Shown: piece by piece, positions 1 to 9,142 of the stretch
How positions within the stretch are numbered: the first letter of the stretch is position 1
Layout of the letters: each line of letters begins with the position of its first letter
Source of the DNA: Gemmatimonadota bacterium
GTDB lineage: Bacteria; Gemmatimonadota; Gemmatimonadetes; Gemmatimonadales; Gemmatimonadaceae
Length of the DNA stretch: 64,000 bases
Assembly (NCBI GenBank): GCA_021298835.1
Contig: JAJTHG010000005.1
Coordinates: 33,972-97,971 of the forward strand
Reading direction: 5' to 3'
Position numbers and translations under genes: made by a program
Notes under the pieces: generated by a model
Told to the model about the DNA's origin: nothing
The model's input: only the letters and a program-made list of their open reading frames with translations
The model's database searches: none

Positions 1-2
1 AC

Positions 3-1808
3 CAGCGCACGCCCGACGGCCGCGACGAGCGCTCGGTGGTTCCCGTCGTGATCCATGGCGACGCCGCCTTCCCCGGCGAGGGCATCGTCCCCGAGACATT
101 CAACCTCTCGCGCCTCCGCGGGTTCCGCGTCGGCGGCACCGTCCACGTCATCGTCAACAACCAGATCGGCTTCACGACGAACCCGACCGACGCCCGGTCC
201 ACCCACTACGCGTCCGACCTCGCCAAGGGCTTCGAGGTGCCGGTGCTGCACGTCAACGCCGACCGGGCCGACGCGTGCATCGCCGCCGTGCGCGTGGCGT
301 GCGCCTATCGCACCGCGTTCGGCAAGGACGTCGTCATCGACCTCGTGGGCTACCGCCGCCACGGCCACAACGAGGGTGACGAGCCGACCTACACCCAGCC
401 GGTGCGCTACGGGCTGATCAAGGCCCACCCCACCCCGCCGCAGGTCTGGGGCCGCAAGCTCGTGGCCGATGGCCTCGCCACCGACGCCGACGTGGCGGCG
501 ATCGAGCGCGACGTCATGGCGCAGTGGCAGGCCGCCTACGACGACGTCAAGCGCGGCACGTGGAGCGCGGCCGCCCATGCCGCGTCGGAAGCGGCCCGGC
601 CGGCCGCCCCCGACGCGACCGGCGTGCCGGCCGACGTTCTCGGCGCGATCAACGAGCGGCTCCTCACCCACCCGGCCGACTTCACGCCGCACCCGCGGCT
701 CTGGAAGCAGCTCGAGCGCCGCCGCGAGGCGATGGGCCCGGCGGGCGGCATCGACTGGGGCCACGCCGAGGCGCTGGCCTTCGGGTCGCTCCTCCTCGAG
801 GGGACCTCCGTGCGCCTCACCGGGCAGGACGCCGAGCGCGGGACCTTCTCGCACCGCCACGCGGTGCTCTCGGACGCCAACACCAACGCCCCGTTCACGC
901 CGTTGCAGCACCTGCCGAGCGCGACCGGCCGGTTCGAGGTGTATCCCTCGGCCCTGTCGGAGACGGCGGTGATGGGCTTCGAGTACGGCTACTCGGTCGC
1001 GGCGTCCGACACGCTCGTCCTGTGGGAGGCCCAGTTCGGCGACTTCGCCAACGTCGCGCAGCCGATCATCGACCAGTTCATCGCCGCCGACCGCTCGAAG
1101 TGGCACCAGGACTCCTCGCTCGTGCTGCTCCTTCCGCACGGCTACGAAGGCCAGGGACCCGAGCACTCCAGCGCCCGCCTCGAGCGCTACCTGCAGCTTT
1201 GCGCCGAGGACAACCTCCGCGTGGCCTACCCCAGCTCGCCGGCGCAGTACTTCCACGTGCTGCGCCGCCAGGCCCGTTGGGGCGACCGACGGCCGCTCGT
1301 GCTGATGCAGCCCAAGTCCATGCTGCGCCTGCCGGCGGCGATGAGCGCGCTCGACGACCTCGTCCGCGGCACCTTCCGCCCCGTCATCGACGACCCCCGC
1401 CTCGGCACCCCGGAGGCCGCGGCCTCGGTCCGCCGCGTGGTCTTCTGCACCGGCAAGGTTTACTACGACCTCGTCGCCAAGGGGCCCGGTCCCGAGGTCG
1501 CGCTGGTGCGCGTCGAGCAGCTCTATCCGTGGCCGGCCGCCACCGTCGCGGCGGTCGTCGACCGCTATCCGAACGTCGAGGACGTCGTCTGGGCGCAGGA
1601 AGAGCCCAAGAACGCCGGGGCGTGGACCTTCGTCGCGCCGCGCCTGCGGGTGAGCACCGGCAACGCGCTGGAACTGCGCTACGTGGGCCGGCCCGACCGG
1701 GCGTCGCCCGCGGAGGGCTACGCCAGCGACCACGCCGAGGAGCAGGCGCGCATCGTCGCGGAGGCGCTCGACGTGAAGGCGCGCCGTCGCGCGGGCGCCC
1801 GCGCGTGA
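3..1808 (+). CDS. sucA: 2-oxoglutarate dehydrogenase E1 component, 5'-truncated by window edge
   Basis: This is the thiamine-diphosphate-dependent E1 subunit that decarboxylates 2-oxoglutarate in the TCA cycle. The frame is open from the first bases, so the start lies outside the window; about 601 codons remain of a family that usually runs to about 930. Visible hallmarks are VIHGDAAFPGEG near the start, GHNEGDEPTYTQP around base 370, and the transketolase-like half with WEAQFGDFANVAQ and LLPHGYEGQGPEHSSAR. The C-terminal region has WAQEEPKNAGAW, typical of SucA. Its TGA is overlapped by the GTG of the next gene (GTGA), so translation is probably coupled to the exported proteins that follow. 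The identification is secure; only the N-terminus is missing. Confidence 0.95.
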   Translation, partial: QRTPDGRDERSVVPVVIHGDAAFPGEGIVPETFNLSRLRGFRVGGTVHVIVNNQIGFTTNPTDARSTHYASDLAKGFEVPVLHVNADRADACIAAVRVACAYRTAFGKDVVIDLVGYRRHGHNEGDEPTYTQPVRYGLIKAHPTPPQVWGRKLVADGLATDADVAAIERDVMAQWQAAYDDVKRGTWSAAAHAASEAARPAAPDATGVPADVLGAINERLLTHPADFTPHPRLWKQLERRREAMGPAGGIDWGHAEALAFGSLLLEGTSVRLTGQDAERGTFSHRHAVLSDANTNAPFTPLQHLPSATGRFEVYPSALSETAVMGFEYGYSVAASDTLVLWEAQFGDFANVAQPIIDQFIAADRSKWHQDSSLVLLLPHGYEGQGPEHSSARLERYLQLCAEDNLRVAYPSSPAQYFHVLRRQARWGDRRPLVLMQPKSMLRLPAAMSALDDLVRGTFRPVIDDPRLGTPEAAASVRRVVFCTGKVYYDLVAKGPGPEVALVRVEQLYPWPAATVAAVVDRYPNVEDVVWAQEEPKNAGAWTFVAPRLRVSTGNALELRYVGRPDRASPAEGYASDHAEEQARIVAEALDVKARRRAGARA

Positions 1809-4324
1809 GCCGGCGACGGCTGTCGGCGCTCGCCGCGGCCGTCGTGCTCGCCGTGGCGCCGGCCGCCGCCGCGCGGGCCCAGGACGCCGCGACCCTCGAC
1901 GAGCGCCTGCGCGCCCTCGCGGTGCCGGTGCGCGTACTCATGATCGCGGCGCACCCGGATGACGAGGACACCCAGCTGCTCACGTGGCTCGCACGCGCGC
2001 GGGGCGCCACCACGGCGTACCTCTCGCTGACGCGCGGCGACGGCGGGCAGAACCTCATCGGCAACGAGCTCGGCGAGGCGCTCGGCGCCATCCGCACCGA
2101 GGAACTGCTGGCGGCCCGCCGCATTGACGGCGCGACGCAGTACTTCACGCGGGCCTTCGACTTCGGCTTCTCGAAGACGGCCGAGGAGACCTATCGCCAC
2201 TGGCCGAAGGACACGATCCTCGGCGACGTCGTGCGCGTGGTGCGGGCCTTCCGGCCGCACTTCATCGTCGCGGTGTTCAGCGGCACCCCGCGCGACGGGC
2301 ACGGCCACCATCAGGTGAGCGGGCTCCTCGCGCGCGAGGCCTACGACCTCGGGGCGGACACCGTCCGCTTCCCCGCCGCCTCCCACGGCCGGCCGTGGAC
2401 GGTGGCGAAGTTCTACCGGTCCGCGCGCTTCCGCCCGGCCGACGCCACGCTGTCGTTCGACGTCGGCACGTACAACGTGCTGCGGGGACGCGGCTACGCC
2501 GAGCTGGCGGGCGAGAGCCGCAGCCAGCACAAGTCGCAGGGCTTCGGGGTACTGCAACGCAAGGGCGCCGTGCTCGACCATGTCACGCGCGAGGCAACGC
2601 GCGTCAACGCCGGCACCGAAGCGCGGGCCGAGCGCGACCTCTTCGATGGCCTCGACACCCTCGCCGGTCCGGCGCCGCCGGGTGTCGCGCCGGACTCGGT
2701 CCGGCGCGCGCTGGACCGGCTGCGACAGGCGATCGACCTGCGCGATCCCTGGCCGACCGTCGAGCGCGCGCTCGCCGTCGTCGGGCGGCGCCCGGACGAC
2801 CACCTGCTCGTCGCCCAGGCGGCCGGGCTCGCGCTCGAGGCGACCGCCGACGCACCCACGGTGGCGGTGAACGACACCGTCGCCGTCTCGCTGACCCTCT
2901 ACAATCGCGGCCGCGTCCCGGTGCGCTGGCTCCCCGGCGACACGGTGCAGCCGGCCGTCGCCCTGGCCGTCGCCCTGGCCGTCGCCGCGGGGCACGACAC
3001 GCTGGTGGTGGCCCCCGGCGGCAGCGCGACCCGCATCCTGCGCATCGTCCCCACCGAGGCGACCACTCCGTGGTGGCGACGGGCCGGGCGGAACGGCGAC
3101 TGGTGGGCCACGCCGATCGCGGTCGCCCCGGGCGACGTCCCCGACGACGAGTCGCGCGCCGGGCTCGCCGTGCGGATCGCCGTCGAGCTCCCCGGGGCCG
3201 GGCGCTGGCCGCTCGCGGCGCCGCTGGTGCACCGCTTCGCCGACCCGGTGAAGGGGGACCAGCAGCGCGCGGTCCTCGCCGCCCCCCGCATCGGCGTGCG
3301 ACTCGAACGTGCCGCCGCGTACGTACCGGCCGGCCGCGACGTGCGCCGGTCGCTGCGCGTGTTCGTGCGCAGCGTGGCGCGCGACACGCAGGTCGTCCGC
3401 GTATCGCTGGAACTGCCACAGGGCCTGCGCACCGTAACGCCGGCCCCCGTCGTGCGCCTCGCCCCGGGCACGGAGGCCGCGGTCACGTTCGACGTGCAGG
3501 GTCGCCTCCCGGTCGGACGGCATCGCCTCGCCGCGGTCGCCTCGACCGGTGCCGGACCGTCCGCCGCCCAGTGGCGGAACGGGTACGAACGGATCGACTA
3601 CGACCACGTCCGGCCGCTGCACCTGCTGCGCCCGGCGACGCTGGAGCTGACGGGCCTGGAGGTCGCGCTTCCGGCCCGGACGGACATCGCCTACCTCCCG
3701 GGGGTCGGCGACAACGTGCGGCCGATGCTCGAGGACCTCGGCTTTGGCGTCACCGCGCTCGATCCCGCGACGCTGGCGACCGCCGACCTGGCGCGCTTCC
3801 GCAGCATCGTCGTCGGCCCCCGCGCGTTCGAGGCCAGCGAGGCGCTCTACGCCGCGCGGGAACGGCTGTACGCGTACGTCCGCGGCGGCGGTACGCTGGT
3901 GCTGCAGTACGGCCAGCAGGAGCTCACCCGACCCGGCGCGCTGCCGTATCCGGTGACGATCGCTCGTCCGCACGATCGTGTGACCGAGGAGGATGCCGAG
4001 GTGCGCGTGCTGCGTCCCGGGCACCCGCTGCTGACGACGCCGAACCGCATCGGCGACGCCGACTGGGCCGGCTGGGTGCAGGAGCGCGCGCTCTACATCC
4101 CGCGCACGATCGATCCTGCCTGGACGCCGCTCCTGGCCATGCAGGATGCGGGGGAGCCCGCGCGCGAGCACGGGCTGCTCGTCGCCCCGCTGGGCCGCGG
4201 GGTCCTCGTCTATTCGTCGCTCGCGTTCTTCCGGCAGCTGCCGGCCGGGGTACCGGGGGCGGCTCGGCTGTTCGTGAACCTCGTCGCGGCCACGCCGACC
4301 GCGGCCGGAAGCCGCGTCCCGTGA
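1805..4324 (+). CDS. Exported PIG-L family deacetylase with C-terminal amidotransferase-like domain
   Basis: This is a predicted secreted zinc-dependent N-deacetylase of the PIG-L/LmbE family, about 839 residues long. The GTG start overlaps the sucA stop and gives a signal peptide with likely cleavage after ARAQ (about residue 26). The metal-binding motif AHPDDE lies at residues 49-54, and a second histidine cluster (DGHGHH) at about 164-168. The middle part looks like a beta-sandwich (NEW3-like, about 540-600). The last 220 residues resemble a class I glutamine-amidotransferase fold used as a binding module (VRGGGTLVLQYGQQ). Long PIG-L proteins of this build are usually outer-envelope or secreted sugar deacetylases, but the substrate cannot be read here. 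A 12-base direct repeat near 2955-2985 encodes LAVALAVA. Confidence 0.85.
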   Translation: MSRRRLSALAAAVVLAVAPAAAARAQDAATLDERLRALAVPVRVLMIAAHPDDEDTQLLTWLARARGATTAYLSLTRGDGGQNLIGNELGEALGAIRTEELLAARRIDGATQYFTRAFDFGFSKTAEETYRHWPKDTILGDVVRVVRAFRPHFIVAVFSGTPRDGHGHHQVSGLLAREAYDLGADTVRFPAASHGRPWTVAKFYRSARFRPADATLSFDVGTYNVLRGRGYAELAGESRSQHKSQGFGVLQRKGAVLDHVTREATRVNAGTEARAERDLFDGLDTLAGPAPPGVAPDSVRRALDRLRQAIDLRDPWPTVERALAVVGRRPDDHLLVAQAAGLALEATADAPTVAVNDTVAVSLTLYNRGRVPVRWLPGDTVQPAVALAVALAVAAGHDTLVVAPGGSATRILRIVPTEATTPWWRRAGRNGDWWATPIAVAPGDVPDDESRAGLAVRIAVELPGAGRWPLAAPLVHRFADPVKGDQQRAVLAAPRIGVRLERAAAYVPAGRDVRRSLRVFVRSVARDTQVVRVSLELPQGLRTVTPAPVVRLAPGTEAAVTFDVQGRLPVGRHRLAAVASTGAGPSAAQWRNGYERIDYDHVRPLHLLRPATLELTGLEVALPARTDIAYLPGVGDNVRPMLEDLGFGVTALDPATLATADLARFRSIVVGPRAFEASEALYAARERLYAYVRGGGTLVLQYGQQELTRPGALPYPVTIARPHDRVTEEDAEVRVLRPGHPLLTTPNRIGDADWAGWVQERALYIPRTIDPAWTPLLAMQDAGEPAREHGLLVAPLGRGVLVYSSLAFFRQLPAGVPGAARLFVNLVAATPTAAGSRVP

Positions 4325-5472
4325 CCGGACGGCGCCGGGACCGCGCGAACCGGCGCGGCCGCGTGGGCGTGGCCGCGGCTGCGTCGGTCGCAGGCGCACT
4401 GGCCTGGCTGCTGGCGGGCCCCGTCGGGTGCGCGCGTGATTCGCGCGAGCTCGTCGTCGTCTACTCGCCGCACGACGAGCCGCTGCGGACCGAACTCGAG
4501 GTCGCCTTCGAGCGTGAGCATCCGCGACTCGACGTCGAGTGGGTCGTGCTGGGGTCGCAGGTGATCCTCGAGCGCGTGCGCGCCGAGCGGGCCGCGCCGC
4601 GCGCCGACGTCTGGTTCGGTGCCGCGGCCGATCGCTTCGTCGCCGCCGCGCGCGAGGGGTTGCTCGCCGCCTACACGCCGACGTGGGCGGCGCTGGCGCC
4701 CGCAGGCACCCGTGACGACGGCGACCGGTGGTTCGGGGTCTACCGCACGCCGCTCGTGATCGGCTTCAACAGCGAGGCGCTCTCGCCCGAGACGGCCCCG
4801 CGCGACTGGCGGGAGCTCGCGTCGCCCGGCTGGCGCGGGAAGGTCGTGCTGCGCGATCCGCGGCATGCCGGCTCGATGCAGAGCATGGCCACGGCCATCT
4901 TCGCCGAGGCCGTGGCCCGCGACGGCTCCTCGGCGGCGGCGCAGGCGTGGCTCGACGGTCTCGATCGCAACGTCCGCGCCTACGTGGACTCGCCCACGGA
5001 GCTCTACCAGCACCTGGCGCGCAAGGACGGGGTGGTGACGGTGTGGAACGTGGCGGAACTCGACGCGCAGCCGCGGCGCGAGAAGCGGCCGATCGGATGG
5101 CGCGTGCCCGACGGCGGCGTGCCGATCCTCGTCGACGGCATTGCCGTGGTGGCCGGCGCTCCGCACGCGCGCGCCGCGCAGGCGTTCGTCGAGTTCGTCA
5201 CCTCGCGCCCGGCCGTCGAGCTGGCCGCGCGCCGCCACGCGCGCTGGCCGGTCCGTCCCGACGTGCCGGGTGACGCGATGCCGGCGTGGACCCGCCGCGC
5301 CGCGGGCGCGTGGCGCCCCCTGCCGCTCGACGCCCCCGTCGTCGCCGACTCGATGGAGGCGTGGATGCGCCGGTGGACCGCGAAGGTCGCGGCGCGCCCG
5401 CCGGCCGCGCCGCGCGCCGGGACGCGGCTACTCGGCGGCATCCGGCGGCGGGCGGTGGCGGGCGGGCCGTGA
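4321..5472 (+). CDS. Extracellular solute-binding protein, Fe(III)/phosphonate ABC type
   Basis: This 383-residue periplasmic or membrane-anchored binding protein belongs to the AfuA/FbpA-like family 1 group (LVVVYSPHDEPLRTELEVAF after the leader). The GTG start sits in a GTGA overlap with the preceding stop. An N-terminal hydrophobic segment ends in PVGC, a weak lipobox, so lipid anchoring is possible but uncertain. Internal features such as ADVWFGAAADRF, WFGVYRTPLVIGFN and the closing VEFVTSRPAVELAARR are typical of the fold. No permease or ATPase gene is adjacent, so it is an orphan component; the ligand (iron, phosphonate or another small anion) is unknown. The C-terminus has an Arg/Ala/Pro-rich tail. 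Confidence 0.8.
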   Translation: MTGRRRDRANRRGRVGVAAAASVAGALAWLLAGPVGCARDSRELVVVYSPHDEPLRTELEVAFEREHPRLDVEWVVLGSQVILERVRAERAAPRADVWFGAAADRFVAAAREGLLAAYTPTWAALAPAGTRDDGDRWFGVYRTPLVIGFNSEALSPETAPRDWRELASPGWRGKVVLRDPRHAGSMQSMATAIFAEAVARDGSSAAAQAWLDGLDRNVRAYVDSPTELYQHLARKDGVVTVWNVAELDAQPRREKRPIGWRVPDGGVPILVDGIAVVAGAPHARAAQAFVEFVTSRPAVELAARRHARWPVRPDVPGDAMPAWTRRAAGAWRPLPLDAPVVADSMEAWMRRWTAKVAARPPAAPRAGTRLLGGIRRRAVAGGP

Positions 5473-6761
5473 GCCCCCCCGCCCGCCTGCGCGTCGTGAT
5501 CATCGGGGGAGGGTTCGCCGGCCTCGCCGCCGCGCGTGCCCTGCGGAAGCACCCCGTGGACGTCACGCTGCTCGACCGCACCAACCACCACCTCTTCCAG
5601 CCCCTGCTCTATCAGGTGGCCACGGCGATGCTCGCGCCGAGCGACATCTCGGTGCCGATCCGCTGGGCACTGCGGCGGGTGCGCAACTGCCGGGTCCTTC
5701 TCGGCGACGTCAAGCGGATCGACGTCGAGCGCCGCGTCGTGCTCGTCGACGCGGACCAGCGCGAGATCCCGTACGACCGGCTCATCGTCGCGGCCGGGAT
5801 GTGCAACGCGTACTTCGGGCATGACGAATGGGAAGACCACGCCCCGGGGCTCAAGTCGCTCGACGACGCGCTGCGCATCCGCCGGCGCTTCCTGCTCGCC
5901 TTCGAGCGGGCCGAGGCGGCGCGGAGCGAGGAGCAGCGGCGGCGCTGGCTCACGTTCGTGGTCATCGGCGGGGGGCCGACCGGCGTCGAACTCGCCGGAA
6001 TGCTTCCCGAGGTCGCCCGCGCCTTCCGCCGCGAGTACCGCGCGTACGACCCGACCTCGCTGCGCGTCGTGCTGCTCGAGGGGGGCGATCGCCTGCTCTC
6101 CGCGTTCGACCCCGCCCTCTCGGCGCAGGCCCGTCGTGACCTCGAGGGGTTGGGCGTCGAGGTGCGTACCGGAACGAGGGTGACGGCGCTCGACCAGCAT
6201 GGCGTCTCGCTCGCCGACGGGACGCGCATCGAGGCGGAGGAGATCTTCTGGGCGGCCGGCATCGCGGCCTCGCCGCTGACGCAGGGACTCGTGCCACTCG
6301 ACAAGTCGGGCCGCGTGCTCGTCGCGCCCGACTGCTCGGTGCCGGGGCATCCCGAGGTCTTCGTCGTCGGCGACCTCGCGGCCATCCGCGCACCGGACGG
6401 GAGTTGGATCCCGGGCGTGGCGCCGACCGCCAACCAGACGGGCGCGCACGCGGCGGCGATGATCGTGGCGGACCTGCACGGGGGGCCGCGGCGTCCCTAC
6501 CGGTGGTTCAACAAGGGCGACCTCGCGACGATCGGTCGCCACAAAGCCGTCGCCCGCTTCGGTCGCGTCAACGTGACGGGCTACGCGGCGTGGCTCCTGT
6601 GGCTGTTCGTCCACGTCCTCTACCTCGCCGGCTTCCGCAATCGGCTGAGCGTGGTGCTGCAGTGGGCCTACGCGTACGTCACGTTCCAGCGCGGCGTGCG
6701 GCTCATCACCGGAAGCGACACCGGCGAGTACCCCGTGCCCGACACGCTGCGACGGGTCTGA
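5469..6761 (+). CDS. ndh: Type II NADH dehydrogenase (NAD(P)/FAD-dependent oxidoreductase)
   Basis: This is a non-proton-pumping NADH:quinone oxidoreductase of 430 residues, acting at the inner face of the membrane. The FAD-binding motif VVIIGGGFAGLAAARAL is at about residues 9-25, the NAD-binding motif VVIGGGPTGVELAGML at about 165, and VFVVGDLAAI, the second FAD contact, near 300. The C-terminal amphipathic and hydrophobic stretch WLLWLFVHVLYLAGFRNR is the usual membrane anchor of Ndh-2. The GTG start overlaps the previous TGA. Its position after sucA suggests co-expression with TCA-cycle NADH production. The match to the family is strong over the full length. Confidence 0.92.
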   Translation: MSPPARLRVVIIGGGFAGLAAARALRKHPVDVTLLDRTNHHLFQPLLYQVATAMLAPSDISVPIRWALRRVRNCRVLLGDVKRIDVERRVVLVDADQREIPYDRLIVAAGMCNAYFGHDEWEDHAPGLKSLDDALRIRRRFLLAFERAEAARSEEQRRRWLTFVVIGGGPTGVELAGMLPEVARAFRREYRAYDPTSLRVVLLEGGDRLLSAFDPALSAQARRDLEGLGVEVRTGTRVTALDQHGVSLADGTRIEAEEIFWAAGIAASPLTQGLVPLDKSGRVLVAPDCSVPGHPEVFVVGDLAAIRAPDGSWIPGVAPTANQTGAHAAAMIVADLHGGPRRPYRWFNKGDLATIGRHKAVARFGRVNVTGYAAWLLWLFVHVLYLAGFRNRLSVVLQWAYAYVTFQRGVRLITGSDTGEYPVPDTLRRV

Positions 6762-6876
6762 CATGTGACGCGTGCGGGGCGCCCCGATTGACGCGGGGGC
6801 CCGTCCCGGGTTTCTTGCACGTGCGCCCCCGTCGACGCTGACGGCGCATTCGCGGCTCCACGTCTTTCCCATCCGA

Positions 6877-7812
6877 ATGCCCCGCCGACCTGCGACCCCA
6901 GCGGGCGGCGCCGCCGACGCCGGCGGCCCACCGCCGGATGCGGCGCGCCGCCTCGCGGCGAGCTTCGTCCACGAAGTCAACAACACGCTGAATCCCATGA
7001 TGGCCGCCGCCTTCCTGCTCGAGCAGAAGGCCGACGACGCGGCCACCGTCCGGGACGTGGCGCTGCAGCTGCGGCGCGCGACCGAGGAGCTCGCACGCCA
7101 GACGCGACTGGTCAGCGCGATGTTGCGGCCCCCGCGAGCGAGCCCCGACGGGGGCCACCCGTCGCCTGACGATGGCCCGGGAGCCGAGACGGTGGCAGCC
7201 GCCGGCGCCCCCGCGCCGACGGCGACAGGGACGATCCGCGTCGTGCTGGCCGACGACAAGGCGGACGATCGGTCGCTCCTGGCCGACGTCCTGCGCACGC
7301 TGGGCCACGACGTGGTCGCCCTCGCGACGAGCGGCGACGAGGCGGTCGCGCTGGCCGGTGCCACCGCACCCGACGTCGTCCTGCTCGACATCCGCATGCC
7401 GGGCGGCACCGGCATCGAGGCGGCGCAGCGGCTGCGCACCGCCACACCGGACATCGCGATCGTGCTCTATACCGGTGACCCGACGCTCGATCTCACGGGC
7501 GTCGGCCTCGAGGACTCCGGGGCCCTCGCCGTGCTGCCGAAGCCCGCTGCGCCGAATGCCATTGACGCCTCGCTGCGGCTGGCCGTACGCCGGGCCGGCG
7601 AGTTGCGGCTCGCACGGGCCGAGGCCGCGGACGCCAAGCTGCGGCTCGAGCAGCGCAAGCTCATCGAGCGCGCCAAGGGGATGCTGATGCAGCGCATGCA
7701 GGTCGGCGAGGCGGAGGCCTACCGCTTCCTGCAGAAGACCAGCCAGAACCGCGCGGTGCCGATCGTCGAACTCGCGCGGCTGATCCTCGAGAACGACGGC
7801 GTGGTGCGCTGA
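6877..7812 (+). CDS. Histidine-box / receiver / ANTAR regulator
   Basis: This 311-residue protein joins three modules. Residues 22-85 form a dimerisation-and-phosphoacceptor-like helix pair with FVHEVNNTLNPMM (candidate H32) but no ATPase domain. Residues 119-240 form a CheY-like receiver with acidic residues D126/D127, phosphoacceptor D171 (VVLLDIRMPGG) and K222 (LPKP). Residues 250-305 form an ANTAR RNA-binding domain (KLIERAKGMLMQRM). ANTAR proteins prevent transcription termination by binding hairpins in nascent RNA, usually controlled by a partner kinase. Here a phosphoacceptor-like domain is built in, so H32-to-D171 phosphotransfer is conceivable. I chose ATG 6877 over an upstream GTG at 6772 because homology begins just after it; TTGACG at 6788-6793 could be a -35 box but no good -10 follows. 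Confidence 0.85.
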   Translation: MPRRPATPAGGAADAGGPPPDAARRLAASFVHEVNNTLNPMMAAAFLLEQKADDAATVRDVALQLRRATEELARQTRLVSAMLRPPRASPDGGHPSPDDGPGAETVAAAGAPAPTATGTIRVVLADDKADDRSLLADVLRTLGHDVVALATSGDEAVALAGATAPDVVLLDIRMPGGTGIEAAQRLRTATPDIAIVLYTGDPTLDLTGVGLEDSGALAVLPKPAAPNAIDASLRLAVRRAGELRLARAEAADAKLRLEQRKLIERAKGMLMQRMQVGEAEAYRFLQKTSQNRAVPIVELARLILENDGVVR

Positions 7813-7813
7813 G

Positions 7814-9142
7814 TCAGCCCGGGGGCGACGGCGCGGGCGCGGCCTGCCCCGCCGCCACCGCGCGCCCGACGCCCGCCGTCATCGGCAGCGTCAGCGCTAC
7901 GAGCGCCGCCGAGGCGACGAAGGGCCACCCGATCCCGAACTCGAACAGCACGCCGGCCAGCGCCGGGAACGCCACGCGCGCGACGCCACCGAAGGTCTGC
8001 TGGACGCCCAGCAGCATGCCCCGCTCGGCGGTGGGAATCACCTTCGACAGCATCGCCGACACGCATGGGAAGGTGAATGCCGTCCCGAGCGGCATGCACG
8101 CCGTGGCCAGCAGCAGCAGCGGGAGGGTGGGCGCGAGCGCGATCCCCAGGACGCCGAGCGCCAGCAGCACCGTCCCGACCCGCGACAGCCGGGCCTCGCC
8201 CAGTGCATCCACGAGCCGGCCGAGGATCAGGGCCCGCGCCACCACGCTGATGAGTCCGATGTACATGAACACGTAGCCGACCGTGCGTTCGGTGATGCCG
8301 AACTTCACGTTGAGGTACAGCGCCAGCATCGCCGTCACCCCCTGAAAGGCCCCCATCGCGATGGCGTAGATCCAGATGAGGCGCGGCGCGATCTCCCCCG
8401 GGTGCGTGATCACCCGCAGCACCGCCGCCCGGCTCGAGCGCCGGACGTGGCCTGCCGGCGTCGCCGCCTTCGATTCCGTCAGGTACTTCCGCGCGAAGAG
8501 GAGGTTGAGCACGCACAGCGCCGCCGCCAGCAGCCCCGGGGCCGCCGGCCCGATCCGCCACGTCGCGCCGGCGACCGGGATGCCCGTCTGGCCCAGCGTC
8601 GCTGCCCACGAGCCGAGCACCGGCCCGAGAGCCACGCCCAGGTTCGTCGCCGCGGAGAGCCAGCCCAGCGCCTTCGCGCGTTCCTGCGGCTCGGTTGCAT
8701 CCGCCACGTAGGCCTGGATCACCCCGACCGTGCCCCCACCGGCCCCCTGCACGAGGCGCGAGGCGAAGAGCAGCCACAGGCTCGTCGCATAGCCGAAGAC
8801 CACGTAGGCCACGGCCGAGGCGCCCAGCGCGACCATGAGCGTCGGGCGGCGACCATACCGGTCGCTGAACCGGCCCCACAGCGGGGCGCTCAGCAACTGC
8901 GCAGCGGCGAAGCTCGAGACCAGCAGCCCCACTGCCGTCCCCGACGCCCCGAGCTTCTGCGCGTAGAACGGCAGCAGTGGCAGCACCATCAGCGTCCCGA
9001 CCATGTCGAGGAACGCGGTCGCCATCAGCACGTGCAGCTTCGCCGGGATCGTCCGCACCTCACGCCACAGCAGCCACGCCACCGCCACGGCGGCGACCGC
9101 CCCGGTACCCTGCACCAGCGGCGAGGCGAGCCAGTCGCTCAC
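7814..9142 (-). CDS. MFS transporter, TetA/DHA1-like drug:proton antiporter
   Basis: This is a 442-residue, 12-helix major facilitator superfamily exporter. Motif A between helices 2 and 3 is clear (GRFSDRYGRRPTL), and motif C-like glycines follow (GVALGPVLGSW). The GTG start lies in a GTGA overlap with the stop of the upstream ABC permease gene, so it is the last cistron of the nucleoside-transporter operon. DHA1 members usually export drugs or metabolites; the substrate cannot be told. An operon pairing a BMP-type importer with an exporter hints at salvage or efflux of related compounds, but this is speculation. Its stop is one base from that of the convergent ANTAR gene. Confidence 0.88.
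   Translation of the reverse strand: MSDWLASPLVQGTGAVAAVAVAWLLWREVRTIPAKLHVLMATAFLDMVGTLMVLPLLPFYAQKLGASGTAVGLLVSSFAAAQLLSAPLWGRFSDRYGRRPTLMVALGASAVAYVVFGYATSLWLLFASRLVQGAGGGTVGVIQAYVADATEPQERAKALGWLSAATNLGVALGPVLGSWAATLGQTGIPVAGATWRIGPAAPGLLAAALCVLNLLFARKYLTESKAATPAGHVRRSSRAAVLRVITHPGEIAPRLIWIYAIAMGAFQGVTAMLALYLNVKFGITERTVGYVFMYIGLISVVARALILGRLVDALGEARLSRVGTVLLALGVLGIALAPTLPLLLLATACMPLGTAFTFPCVSAMLSKVIPTAERGMLLGVQQTFGGVARVAFPALAGVLFEFGIGWPFVASAALVALTLPMTAGVGRAVAAGQAAPAPSPPG

Noticed and set aside
524..1804. N-terminal extension of the PIG-L frame inside sucA
   Set aside because: The open frame has Arg-rich shadow sequence; the real start is GTG 1805, directly before a signal peptide.
2955..2985. 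12-base direct repeat in the PIG-L gene
   Set aside because: Two copies only, in frame, within a low-complexity Ala/Val stretch.
1718..4399. 893-codon minus-strand open frame opposite the PIG-L gene
   Set aside because: Composition is Arg/Gly/His-rich with no domain; it mirrors codon bias of the real plus-strand gene.
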